The position numbers were made by a program, and so were the translations under genes. DNA of 64,000 nucleotides from Rhizobium sp. SL86 (lineage in GTDB: Bacteria > Pseudomonadota > Alphaproteobacteria > Rhizobiales > Rhizobiaceae), in contig NZ_JAPPRJ010000002.1 in NCBI RefSeq assembly GCF_026672545.1, forward strand, positions 695,001 through 759,000. The letters run 5' to 3'. Below, in pieces: positions 16,176 through 23,215 of this stretch. Every line of letters starts with the position of its first letter. Position 1 is the first letter of the stretch. Under the pieces are notes generated by a model that ran no database searches, had not been told where the DNA came from, and was given only the letters and a program-made list of their open reading frames with translations.

Positions 16176-17180
16176 TTAGAACGAACGCTGCAGACGGAAG
16201 AAGCCGGAGGTGTAACCGTCGCCGGTGTTCACATCGTCACGCTCGGTGTACTGAACGGATACCTTTGCAGCAAAGCCCTTGGTGATTGCGTAATCGAGCG
16301 TTACGCCGGCCTTCCAGCCGTCGAGGCTGCTGTTCCAGGCAATGTTGTCCCAGTACTGGAAGCCGGGAGTAACCTTGAACTTGTCGGTGATCGCAGCTTC
16401 GTAAGCAACGGCGTAGGCCCACTCGGAAGCCGAGTAATAAGCGTTGGTGCCGGACGAATAGACAACTGCACCTTCGAGAGTGCCCGGGCCGATACCGGCG
16501 CTCAGGATTCCACGAACAGCACCCTCTTCGCGGTCGACGTCGTAACCGCCGAGAAGGGCAGCCTTGACCGGTCCGAATGCGCCGGAGATCTGGCCTTCAA
16601 CGCCGAGCGTGTCGTTGTTGGTGAAGGTGGGGCTGTTCAGTTCGTCCACGAAGATGCCGGCCTTGAAGGCGCCAGCCGTGAACTCGTAACCGATCTGATT
16701 GATACGGTTCGAGCCGAGTTCGTCGGTTTCACCAACGATGCCCAAGTCCCAGTAGTTGTAGCCGTAACCAGCGCGGAAGCCGCCAAGCGTCAGGAAGGCT
16801 TCGTCGAGTTCGATCAACCCGTCATTGGCGTTCGTGCTGTTGCTGGAATCGTCAGCCCAAGCACGAACCGTGATGGTGCCGCCGAGCGGACCGTATTCGG
16901 TGTCGGACTTCGAAGCGAAGGTGACCAGACCGCGCGTACGGGCATTCCAGTTCGGCTGCGAGTCACGCTCGTCCGCGTCAACCTGGAAGCGGACGTAACC
17001 GCTGATCTTGAGGCAGGTTTCGGTGCCTGGGATGTAGAAGTAACCCGCGCCGAAAGCATCGCACACGCGAACGTATTCCATCGGCTCCGGCTCAGCGGCA
17101 ACGATGGCGTCGGCAGCCTGAGCGCCGGATACTGCTGCGAGGGCCGCAGCGGAGCCGAGAAGAAGGCTCTTGATGTTCAT
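16176..17180 (-). CDS. Outer membrane porin (RopA/Omp2-like)
   Basis: A 334-aa rhizobial trimeric porin. It has a 22-residue signal peptide ending AQA, then ADAIVAAEPEPMEYVRVCDAFG, where the VRVCDAFGAGYFYIPGTETC stretch (two cysteines) and LKISGYVRF strand are hallmarks of the Omp2/RopA family. The chain is rich in alternating polar/aromatic beta-strands and ends in phenylalanine (LQRSF), the outer-membrane assembly signal. TGGAGG lies 6 nt before the ATG. It is monocistronic, with its own terminator. It would allow passive diffusion of small hydrophilic solutes. The adjacent sRNA gene is a possible regulator, since porins are frequent sRNA targets; this is inference. Confidence 0.92.
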   Translation of the reverse strand: MNIKSLLLGSAAALAAVSGAQAADAIVAAEPEPMEYVRVCDAFGAGYFYIPGTETCLKISGYVRFQVDADERDSQPNWNARTRGLVTFASKSDTEYGPLGGTITVRAWADDSSNSTNANDGLIELDEAFLTLGGFRAGYGYNYWDLGIVGETDELGSNRINQIGYEFTAGAFKAGIFVDELNSPTFTNNDTLGVEGQISGAFGPVKAALLGGYDVDREEGAVRGILSAGIGPGTLEGAVVYSSGTNAYYSASEWAYAVAYEAAITDKFKVTPGFQYWDNIAWNSSLDGWKAGVTLDYAITKGFAAKVSVQYTERDDVNTGDGYTSGFFRLQRSF

Positions 17181-17759
17181 AATGACCTCCAGTCATACTG
17201 TTTTACGACGCAAGCTTGAGAAACTTTCGAATCCCATCCGCCTGCTTGCGCCCCCTCCTAATGACAGATGACCCGCTCGGCGCGCAATAAGTGATAGTCA
17301 ATTACAATCGGTTCTATCCTTCATAATCCGCTTATGTAGTAAATGAGCAACAATCACATTTTCGTTCCTTGACATCGGTTTTCCCATGCCCGGTGTCGGC
17401 GTTGCGTTCAGCACCACAGACGCCGCCACACCGAAATCAAATATCTAAATAATTGAAAACATTATCGGATGTGATCCCGCACGGCGCGTGACTTCCCCCC
17501 TTCCCTCTTGTCCCTGGACGAGCGGAAGACAGAAGAAAGACCCGGACGGACATGGCGACGGCTCGTCGCGCAATAGCGGATTGGGGCGGCAGACCGGCAA
17601 GGGCTGGGCCGTTCAGTGTCCCGTTGATGGCACGCAGGCGCTGTTAAGCCGGAAAAGCCCAGGTCTGCATGGCCAGCGCCCGGAGTTGGAAGCCGCCCCG
17701 GAGGGACATGAGGATGGGCGATACGCTCCCGCAAGTGCCGCCCCTCCCGATATCGTTGA
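17181..17759. other. Long intergenic region upstream of the porin
   Basis: The 579-bp gap contains the porin promoter and leader (minus strand, the A/T-rich part 17270-17460) and the 3' flank of the DUF6481 gene. A 112-codon minus-strand frame at 17462-17800 has low-complexity R/P/G-rich composition and overlaps the downstream gene, so I reject it. I see no other gene or strong terminator. Confidence 0.5.
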
Positions 17760-18107
17760 TCAGGCTTTCCTTGCCTTGCGGTTGGCGTAGCGCCGGTCAC
17801 GTTCGGCCTTGCGTGCCTCTTCGTCTTCGATGATCCGTGCTTGTTCGGCGAGGCCTGCTGCCTCAGCGGCTGCCTGACGCTCCGCGGCGTCCGCTTCCAT
17901 CCGCTTCTGGTCTTCGAGCTTCACGCGCTCGCGTTCAATGCGTCGCTCTTCGCGAGCTGTCGCAATGGCTGTACGTTCGGCCTGCCGCGCCATTCTATCA
18001 GGGTCTGCGGCCGTCTTTGCCGCCCGATAGGCTTCGAGCAAGGCGGCCTTGGCGTCGGCGGATGCGGTGCGGCGGTCAACGATTTCGTTATTTCTGGCGT
18101 TTTTCAT
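17760..18107 (-). CDS. DUF6481 family protein
   Basis: A 115-aa, highly charged, alanine/glutamate/arginine-rich protein predicted to be almost entirely alpha-helical or coiled coil. The C-terminal RDRRYANRKARKA and the central ERxxxRLEDQKRMEADAAE repeats match the DUF6481 family of rhizobial small proteins. I choose ATG 18107 because the longer frame to 18239 overlaps the neighbouring gene and adds unrelated R/P-rich residues. It lies 28 bp after the small gene at 18136-18360 on the same strand and is probably co-transcribed. Function is unknown. Confidence 0.75.
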   Translation of the reverse strand: MKNARNNEIVDRRTASADAKAALLEAYRAAKTAADPDRMARQAERTAIATAREERRIERERVKLEDQKRMEADAAERQAAAEAAGLAEQARIIEDEEARKAERDRRYANRKARKA

Positions 18108-18135
18108 TCTAATCCCAGCAATGGTGCCCAGGAAA

Positions 18136-18360
18136 TCAGCGCGTCTTGGCGCGCTTGGGCGTGAGTTTGGATGGCGCGGACAGGCTGTCGGCCTGTTCCT
18201 TGGCAAGACGTGCCTCGCGCAGCCGCAGGGTTTTGGCATCCCTGGCCTGTGCGATGGATTCCAGTTCCGTCAGCGCGCTATTCTTCGAAAAGAACTGCGT
18301 CTGAACATGACCGAATGCGATCTCCGCCTGCTGGCGGGATTTGCTGTGTGTTTGTGTCAT
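18136..18360 (-). CDS. Small basic hypothetical protein, paralogue of 22711-22914
   Basis: A 74-aa protein with no recognised domain. It starts MTQTHSKSRQQ and has a helical centre (FFSKNSALTELESIAQARDA). A motif KTLRLREARLAKEQA is followed by a lysine/arginine-rich tail (SKLTPKRAKTR). The motif matches KTSRLRQLRLEKEA plus a basic tail in the small protein at 22711-22914, about 4.5 kb away. AGGTCC precedes the ATG. No transmembrane segment. The basic tail suggests nucleic acid or ribosome association, which is inference only. Confidence 0.7.
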   Translation of the reverse strand: MTQTHSKSRQQAEIAFGHVQTQFFSKNSALTELESIAQARDAKTLRLREARLAKEQADSLSAPSKLTPKRAKTR

Positions 18361-18407
18361 TGGACCTGACCTTATTCAGTGGCGACATTGAGTGCCGACC
18401 GAAATGG

Positions 18408-18435
18408 AAAAGGCCAGGCAATTTGCCCGGCCTTT
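18408..18435 (-). terminator. Rho-independent terminator of the cold-shock gene
   Basis: AAAGGCC (18409-18415) pairs with GGCCTTT (18429-18435), with an inner GGC/GCC helix and an AATTT loop. On the minus strand it runs into TTTT. It lies 60 bases after the cold-shock stop codon. Confidence 0.8.
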
Positions 18436-18494
18436 GATGAAATCGCTTCCGGCAGTGCCAGTACATCCGTGGTCACCGGGAAGCGGATAACCGT

Positions 18495-18704
18495 TTATGC
18501 GGCCTGCAGGTTGGTGGCCGACATTTTGCCGGACTTGTGGTCGCGCTCCAGCTCGAAGCCGATCTTCTGACCTTCGACAAGATCGCGCATTCCGGCGCGC
18601 TCGACGGCAGAGATGTGAACGAAGGCGTCAGCGCCGCCGTTGTCGGGCTGGATAAAGCCGAAGCCCTTGGTGGAATTAAACCATTTTACTGTGCCATTGG
18701 TCAT
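18495..18704 (-). CDS. cspA: Cold-shock domain protein (CspA family)
   Basis: A 69-aa single cold-shock domain. The RNA-binding motifs RNP1 (KGFGFIQ, residues 15-21) and RNP2 (AFVHISAV, about 29-36) are intact and the length is typical. The ATG at 18704 follows AAAGGG; the 17-codon upstream extension lacks similarity to the family. It binds single-stranded RNA/DNA and acts as an RNA chaperone. It has its own terminator and a long upstream untranslated region, as is common for csp genes. Confidence 0.93.
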   Translation of the reverse strand: MTNGTVKWFNSTKGFGFIQPDNGGADAFVHISAVERAGMRDLVEGQKIGFELERDHKSGKMSATNLQAA

Positions 18705-19039
18705 GATGAACCCTTTCAAAGCATAGTGTGAGGGACCGTGAAACGGATGCTGCACGGGTGGAAACCGACAATTTTTGAAAGGGAAGTTCGCTTAAAGCGC
18801 GGTGCCAATCGCGCGGTAGACAAAGCTCGGCAAGCAAAAGATCGATGAAGTTATCTATATCGGAACGTGTTCACAAAAGCAATGAAAAGTTTTCGATAAA
18901 TGTCGTTTTCGACCATAAATTGTACGGCGTGCCGCATTCGGCGTTCAATTCTGCTCATTGCCGAGGCTTCAAGACCCTCGGTAGTCTTCTCAAGGACGAT
19001 CGGACAGCGGATACGCGTCAAAAGTGACAAAACAAAGCG
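18705..19039. other. Leader/promoter region of the cold-shock gene
   Basis: This 335-bp interval lies between the esterase stop and the cold-shock start, both on the minus strand. It would contain the csp promoter and a possibly long leader; a GCGCG/CGCGC pairing is possible around 18797-18817. The part at 18840-18950 is A/T-rich. No gene was found. Confidence 0.45.
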
Positions 19040-20134
19040 TCACTTCATCAGGCCTGCAGACCGTAAGGCGTCTTCGATGATCTTTTGAATGCCGCCTGCA
19101 TCTGTGAGCGGACCGTTTGCGATGAATGGCGCCGAACGCCTGCCGACGCCGGCAGATTTCGACTTCGATGTTTTCTTTTCGAAGGACGGGATCAAACCCC
19201 AGCCGCGAGCGGCATGCAGCGTGGAGGAAAAACCCACATCCAGCATGTAGGGAGCCGGTCTGCTATAACCATCGCCGCCGTCGATCGGCGCTCCATGTCC
19301 CATACCTTCGATTTCAATATATTCGAGGAGGACAGTGCCATCGGCATCCTGCCAAGTCGTCCGGGTATGCCTGTCGTCCGTTTCCGTGCGACCGGCCGCG
19401 TTGTCCAGCCCATGCACGGCCTGCCACTGCGCAATAATGGACTTGCCGTTCACCGGCGCCACCGTGGCATCGCTGGTCCCGTGGAAAACCGAGATCGACG
19501 GCCAGGGCCCTGCAAAGTCGGATGCCCGGCGAAGCCTTGCCTGGAGTTGTGTCGCATCGGGAATTCCGCGACCGCGCATCAGGTCGAAAGCCTGCGGCAC
19601 CCTGCCCGCGCAGCCATAAGGAAGCCCTGCAAGGATGGCGCCGCCCGCAAACACCTCGGGATAGGTCGCCAGCATCACGTTCGCCATGGCGCCACCAGCC
19701 GAAAGGCCCGTAATGTAAATGCGCGCCGGGTCGATCTGATAGTGCTCGACCGTCGCGTCGATCATCTGGCGGATGGAAAGCGCCTCCCCCTCGCCGCGCC
19801 GGATATCCTCGGGCACGAACCAGTTGAAACAGGTATTGGCATTGTTCTGTCTCGTCTGCTGAGGATAAAGAACCGCAAACCCGTATTCGTCCGCAAGACG
19901 GGACCATCCGCTTCCATCTTCATAAGCGGCAGCGGATTGGGTGCAGCCATGCAAAGCAACCACCAGTCCCGACTGCGCCGGCAGGTGGGCGGGAATATGA
20001 AGTTTGGCTTGCAGCATGCCCGGATTTGAGCCGAACGGGTGAAGATCAGCCCCATTGGGATAGGGAGCTTCTGCAGGCTGGTTCATGGCCCGAAAATTCG
20101 CAAGCCGGGCCAGGGTGTCAGACATCGATCGCAT
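19040..20134 (-). CDS. PHB depolymerase family esterase
   Basis: A 364-aa alpha/beta hydrolase of the esterase_phb family. The oxyanion motif LHGCTQ, the lipase box GLSAGG (catalytic Ser) near residue 167, and GMGHGAPIDGG with the catalytic His are visible. The segment CFNWF followed by RGEGEALSIRQMID is typical of the family. ATG 20134 has AAGGAT six bases upstream; a longer frame to 20263 is cysteine-rich and unlikely. No signal peptide is evident, so an intracellular PHB depolymerase or a feruloyl/acetylxylan-type esterase are both possible. The last 70 residues are lysine/serine-rich (KKTSKSKSAGVGRR), an unusual tail. Confidence 0.87.
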   Translation of the reverse strand: MRSMSDTLARLANFRAMNQPAEAPYPNGADLHPFGSNPGMLQAKLHIPAHLPAQSGLVVALHGCTQSAAAYEDGSGWSRLADEYGFAVLYPQQTRQNNANTCFNWFVPEDIRRGEGEALSIRQMIDATVEHYQIDPARIYITGLSAGGAMANVMLATYPEVFAGGAILAGLPYGCAGRVPQAFDLMRGRGIPDATQLQARLRRASDFAGPWPSISVFHGTSDATVAPVNGKSIIAQWQAVHGLDNAAGRTETDDRHTRTTWQDADGTVLLEYIEIEGMGHGAPIDGGDGYSRPAPYMLDVGFSSTLHAARGWGLIPSFEKKTSKSKSAGVGRRSAPFIANGPLTDAGGIQKIIEDALRSAGLMK

Positions 20135-20321
20135 TGGTTTATCCTTTTCGCATCCGACAGGATGACGATACGCTATCCTCAACGCATCGTCGCACCATAC
20201 GTTGCTGCACCGCACAATGTTTGTGAATTTTTCTTTGGGACATGTTTTTCCTGCGTCGCACATTCGACCGGCGACACGGAGCCGAACGCCTTCTTGCGCG
20301 CAGCCCGTGTCTATGACGCCG

Positions 20322-21356
20322 TCACAGAAGCGCTTTTGCCTCCCGCAGGGTCACAAGTCTTTGTGCATTTTCATCCCACAGGATGAGCTTCACGCAACCC
20401 AGACTGTCACGCAGTCCGATGCGACCGAGACCAGCCAGTTCCGGATGGTCACGAAGGACCTCGGGCAAGCGATAAAAGGGAACCTTGCTCGACAGGTGGT
20501 GGATGTGATGCATGCCGATGTTTCCCGTAATCCAGCGCAACGGACTCGGCAGGTCGTAATGTGAAGCGCCGTGCATGGCCGCATAGGGAAAGTCCCATTC
20601 CGGGGGTCTGGACCAATGCGTGTCTTCGAACTGGTGCTGAACATAAAACAGCCAGACGCCAGCGGACCCGGCAAGCAGGACAATCGGCAGATGAACCATC
20701 AGAAACGGCACGATCCCGATCGCCCAGATCAGGATCGCGGCAAGGATCGCCACGGCCGCGTTGGTTGCCATGGTCGAAACCCAGGGCAAGGCGCCGGCCC
20801 GCATCATTCCAAAGGGCAGTCTTTGTTTGAAGAGAAACAGGAAGGCCGGGCCGATGCCGAACATCACCAATGGATGCCGATAGAGACGGTATGCCAGTTT
20901 GCCGCGGGGCGACAGCGCCGCGTATTCGGCAACGGTGAGCGTGGTGATATCACCCACGCCACGTTCATCCAAATTGCCGGCAGAGGCGTGGTGTTCGGCA
21001 TGGGCGCGCCGCCAGTAGTCATAGGGTGTCAATGTCAGGATGCCGATCGCCCGTCCGGTCCAGTCGTCCCACCGGCGGCGGCCGAAAAGTGAACCGTGAC
21101 CGCAATCATGCTGCAGCATGAACAGCCGCAACAGAAAACCGGCTGCCGGGATAACCAGGATCAGGCCGAACCAATAGCCATACACCAAGGAGACCCAGGT
21201 GGCTGCCCAAAGCAGCACAAAGGGCACAAGGGTCACTGCGAGCTCGAACAGGCTGCGCTCGATCCGCGGCTTGCGGTAGTTCGAGAGTATCTTGAGCCAC
21301 GCCTTTTCATTTCCGGCACCCGGATGGACATCAGCGGATGTGGGGTCGATCATCAA
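20322..21356 (-). CDS. Fatty acid desaturase (membrane di-iron, acyl-lipid type)
   Basis: A 344-aa membrane desaturase with the three histidine boxes HDCGH (about residue 83), HAEHH (about 119) and HHIHH (about 284) that bind the di-iron centre. Four hydrophobic helices occur in the expected places. The pattern fits the omega-6/delta-12 (DesA-like) branch, which introduces a double bond into membrane acyl chains. Its start overlaps the stop of the small gene upstream (ATGA), so the two are coupled. A location near a cold-shock gene fits membrane adaptation at low temperature, though this is only contextual. Confidence 0.9.
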   Translation of the reverse strand: MMIDPTSADVHPGAGNEKAWLKILSNYRKPRIERSLFELAVTLVPFVLLWAATWVSLVYGYWFGLILVIPAAGFLLRLFMLQHDCGHGSLFGRRRWDDWTGRAIGILTLTPYDYWRRAHAEHHASAGNLDERGVGDITTLTVAEYAALSPRGKLAYRLYRHPLVMFGIGPAFLFLFKQRLPFGMMRAGALPWVSTMATNAAVAILAAILIWAIGIVPFLMVHLPIVLLAGSAGVWLFYVQHQFEDTHWSRPPEWDFPYAAMHGASHYDLPSPLRWITGNIGMHHIHHLSSKVPFYRLPEVLRDHPELAGLGRIGLRDSLGCVKLILWDENAQRLVTLREAKALL

Positions 21357-21547
21357 TCGGCTTCTTTCTGTTCGGCGGCGCTTCGAAGGAAATGCTCTGC
21401 GTGCTGGAGGTCATTTTCGGCGCCGACTCGGTCGCCAGCCGACAACTTGTACTCGGCAAACTGTAAATGTTGCCGATATTTTTCCAGCAACCGCTGTTTA
21501 TTCGTCTGCCCGCCTTGTAGGGCACGCCGGCTCGGTTTCCTGTTCAT
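21353..21547 (-). CDS. Small protein with a DUF4167-like core
   Basis: A 64-aa protein. Residues 17-57 (KQRLLEKYRQHLQFAEYKL, then SAGDRVGAENDLQHAEHFLR) match the core of DUF4167, which in larger rhizobial proteins reads SGDRVxAENYLQHAEHYxR. The long basic/disordered remainder of those proteins is missing, so this is a minimal version. It overlaps the desaturase start. The start is uncertain: ATG 21547 overlaps the stop of a seven-codon mini-ORF with an AGGAGCG site, while ATG 21586 would add 13 residues and lies 5 nt after the stop of the upstream 44-aa ORF. Confidence 0.72.
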   Translation of the reverse strand: MNRKPSRRALQGGQTNKQRLLEKYRQHLQFAEYKLSAGDRVGAENDLQHAEHFLRSAAEQKEAD

Positions 21548-21591
21548 GATTGTTCGAGCGTCATGCTCGCTCCTAATTTCGGACATGCGTC

Positions 21592-21726
21592 TCAATCGAT
21601 CTGCTCGGCAACAATCTGGCGAAGCTCCTTGCGGCTCAATCCGCTGAAGGGCTTGGGTGCAGGTCGCTGCAAGAGGGCCTGGGATGCGGAGGCCATTGAG
21701 GAATTCAGGGCTATGGTAATGGTCAT
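21592..21726 (-). CDS. Small hypothetical protein (44 aa)
   Basis: An ORF of 45 codons beginning MTITIALNSSM and ending LSRKELRQIVAEQID, with TGGAAG five bases before the ATG. The C-terminal LSRxELRxIVAEQID helix looks like a genuine amphipathic rhizobial tail rather than random sequence. It sits in line with the DUF4167-like gene and the desaturase on the minus strand, with its stop just upstream of them, so the three may be one operon. No function can be assigned. Confidence 0.5.
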   Translation of the reverse strand: MTITIALNSSMASASQALLQRPAPKPFSGLSRKELRQIVAEQID

Positions 21727-22056
21727 TATCTTCCACGCGCAGGAGCAGGCTCGACTGCGACTACAAAAATTGTTTGGGAGGTTGGCGAGCAGTTCGGCAT
21801 CAGCCGTTCAGTGCTCGCATGATACGTGTCTATTACAGCATTGTGGCCATAACACGTCGGACGTTGTCGGGTTCCAACAGAACCGCCGGAGGGCGACGAG
21901 ACCCGCACGTAATAGTGCGCCAGGCAAGCGGGGCAGCACCCGGCCCCTCGTGAAACCCTCAAACCGGCCCCTCAAAGTCAAGGGTGCGGGACAATGGGTT
22001 TTGGATCGTCCGGTCCGCCAACGCCCCTTCACCACCGGCGCGTCTCGTGGATGGCC
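21727..22056. other. Intergenic region without recognised gene
   Basis: This 330-bp gap separates two minus-strand small-gene groups. It must contain the promoter for the 44-aa ORF/desaturase group. The decamer CCGGCCCCTC occurs twice around 21945-21975. Open frames on either strand here lack ribosome sites and plausible composition. Confidence 0.4.
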
Positions 22057-22305
22057 TTACGCGGCACGCCGCGGAAGCGGATAATGGGCTGCATCATACA
22101 GCGAACGAATTTCGCTGCTTCCAAAACGTGCCCCACGAACCTCGAGAATTGCTCCCCGAAGCTGGGAGCCGGGCAGTTCTTCGATTGCGAAACGAATGGC
22201 CTCTGCCATACTGTCGAACCGCTTGTAACGGGGGCCGCTGATGCTTCCTCCGAGCCGCCTGCCAGCGAAAAAGCCGGCAGGTGATGCATAGTCAATCTCA
22301 ATCAT
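22057..22305 (-). CDS. Small conserved hypothetical protein
   Basis: An 82-aa soluble protein starting MIEIDYASPAGFF. It has mixed alpha/beta composition: YKRFDSMAEAIRFAIEELP reads as a strand plus helix, then ILEVRGARFGSSEIRSLYD and a PLPRR tail. Proteins of this kind are common in Rhizobiaceae without known function, as far as I can recall. The upstream gene stop overlaps an in-frame TTG at 22320 (TTGA), five codons before ATG 22305; either may be the start, and translation is probably coupled. No domain recognised. Confidence 0.65.
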   Translation of the reverse strand: MIEIDYASPAGFFAGRRLGGSISGPRYKRFDSMAEAIRFAIEELPGSQLRGAILEVRGARFGSSEIRSLYDAAHYPLPRRAA

Positions 22306-22316
22306 GGTCAATCTTT

Positions 22317-22550
22317 TCAAAGCTGTGCGGGATCAAAACCGGCATGGCCAGGATCGGTCCGCCCGATTAGAGGCATTGGGTCGCCCGCGCGACGGCCCGA
22401 GGCGGGAAACCGTGTCAGGCCGACAATCCGCAACCTGTCGCAATGCTCGGGCAGATCGACGGAGATAGAGGGACGGTTGTCGCCATACTCGCGCCGGCCG
22501 ATCCTCACGAGGTTGCGCGACATGCAGGCGGAATAGAACTCTCTACGCAT
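22317..22550 (-). CDS. Small hypothetical protein
   Basis: A 77-aa arginine-rich protein (MRREFYSACMSR...) with no recognised domain or membrane segment. The gene call rests on an excellent ribosome site, AAGGAG seven bases before the ATG, and on its coupling to the downstream small gene (overlap at 22317-22320). Two cysteines and several proline/glycine residues suggest a compact or disordered fold. Function unknown. Confidence 0.6.
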   Translation of the reverse strand: MRREFYSACMSRNLVRIGRREYGDNRPSISVDLPEHCDRLRIVGLTRFPASGRRAGDPMPLIGRTDPGHAGFDPAQL

Positions 22551-22710
22551 GGCTTTGCTCCTTGTTCAACGAGGCGCCGACCATGAAAGCAACTGTGCCA
22601 GACAAGAGCGACGAACGAGACTGCGATTAGGACGCGCGCAGTCGACGCGTTTCGAGATAGGCTGGCGGGGCGATCCGGCATCAAACACGGAGCAGACGGC
22701 AGCCCGTTTA

Positions 22711-22914
22711 TTATTTCTTCTTGGCACGCACCGCCGGGGCAGGGTTCGCCATCGCTTCCTTTTCCAGGCGCAATTGGCGCAACCTGGAGGTCTTGCTCAC
22801 TCTGAGCGCGTTTTCGGAGGATATGATGTGTCGCGCGGTCTGATCGGTCACGGCAGCCTTTTCGCCCGCTGAAAGTCTAACCGGGGCGGCGTGAGCATCC
22901 TTTGTCGTCGACAT
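22711..22914 (-). CDS. Small basic hypothetical protein, paralogue of 18136-18360
   Basis: A 67-aa protein starting MSTTKDAH at ATG 22914, preceded by AAGGAT at five bases. Its centre TARHIISSENALRVSKTSRL and motif RLRQLRLEKEAMANP end in a basic tail (RAKKK). The motif and tail correspond to those of the 74-aa protein at 18136-18360, so they are likely paralogues. Monocistronic by position. Function unknown. Confidence 0.65.
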   Translation of the reverse strand: MSTTKDAHAAPVRLSAGEKAAVTDQTARHIISSENALRVSKTSRLRQLRLEKEAMANPAPAVRAKKK

Positions 22915-23215
22915 CAAATATCCTTCCATCGTGCGGAAATTACGTCCCGCCGATCGCGCGACATCACAGCCGGATATAATTCAAGCAAAATGCTGTCGCT
23001 TCGATTTCAATTCCCTTTGATATGGGACGTTTTTTCAAAATTACAATGGATTGCCATTGCCACCGAAATTTTACGTACCAAGACCTGATCGTGCCAGCTG
23101 GTAGAACTTTGCGATTACGACAGCCGGATTGGCGGAACAACAGGATCGTCCGCGCCAATCGACCAGAGGCAATTGTTCAGCAAGTCAGGCTGGTGCGTCC
23201 AATCAGAGTGGCGCC
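22915..23215. other. Intergenic region, no gene seen
   Basis: These 301 bp lie between the 3' end of the fucose operon and the small basic protein gene. The part 22980-23080 is clearly more A/T-rich than its surroundings and probably holds the promoter of the small gene. No terminator hairpin was recognised for the long fucose operon. Confidence 0.4.

Noticed and set aside
17462..17800. 112-codon minus-strand open frame upstream of the porin
   Set aside because: Low-complexity composition, overlaps the DUF6481 gene end, no ribosome site.
22964..23158. 64-codon minus-strand open frame at the end of the fucose operon
   Set aside because: No ribosome site and an unremarkable sequence in an A/T-rich spacer.
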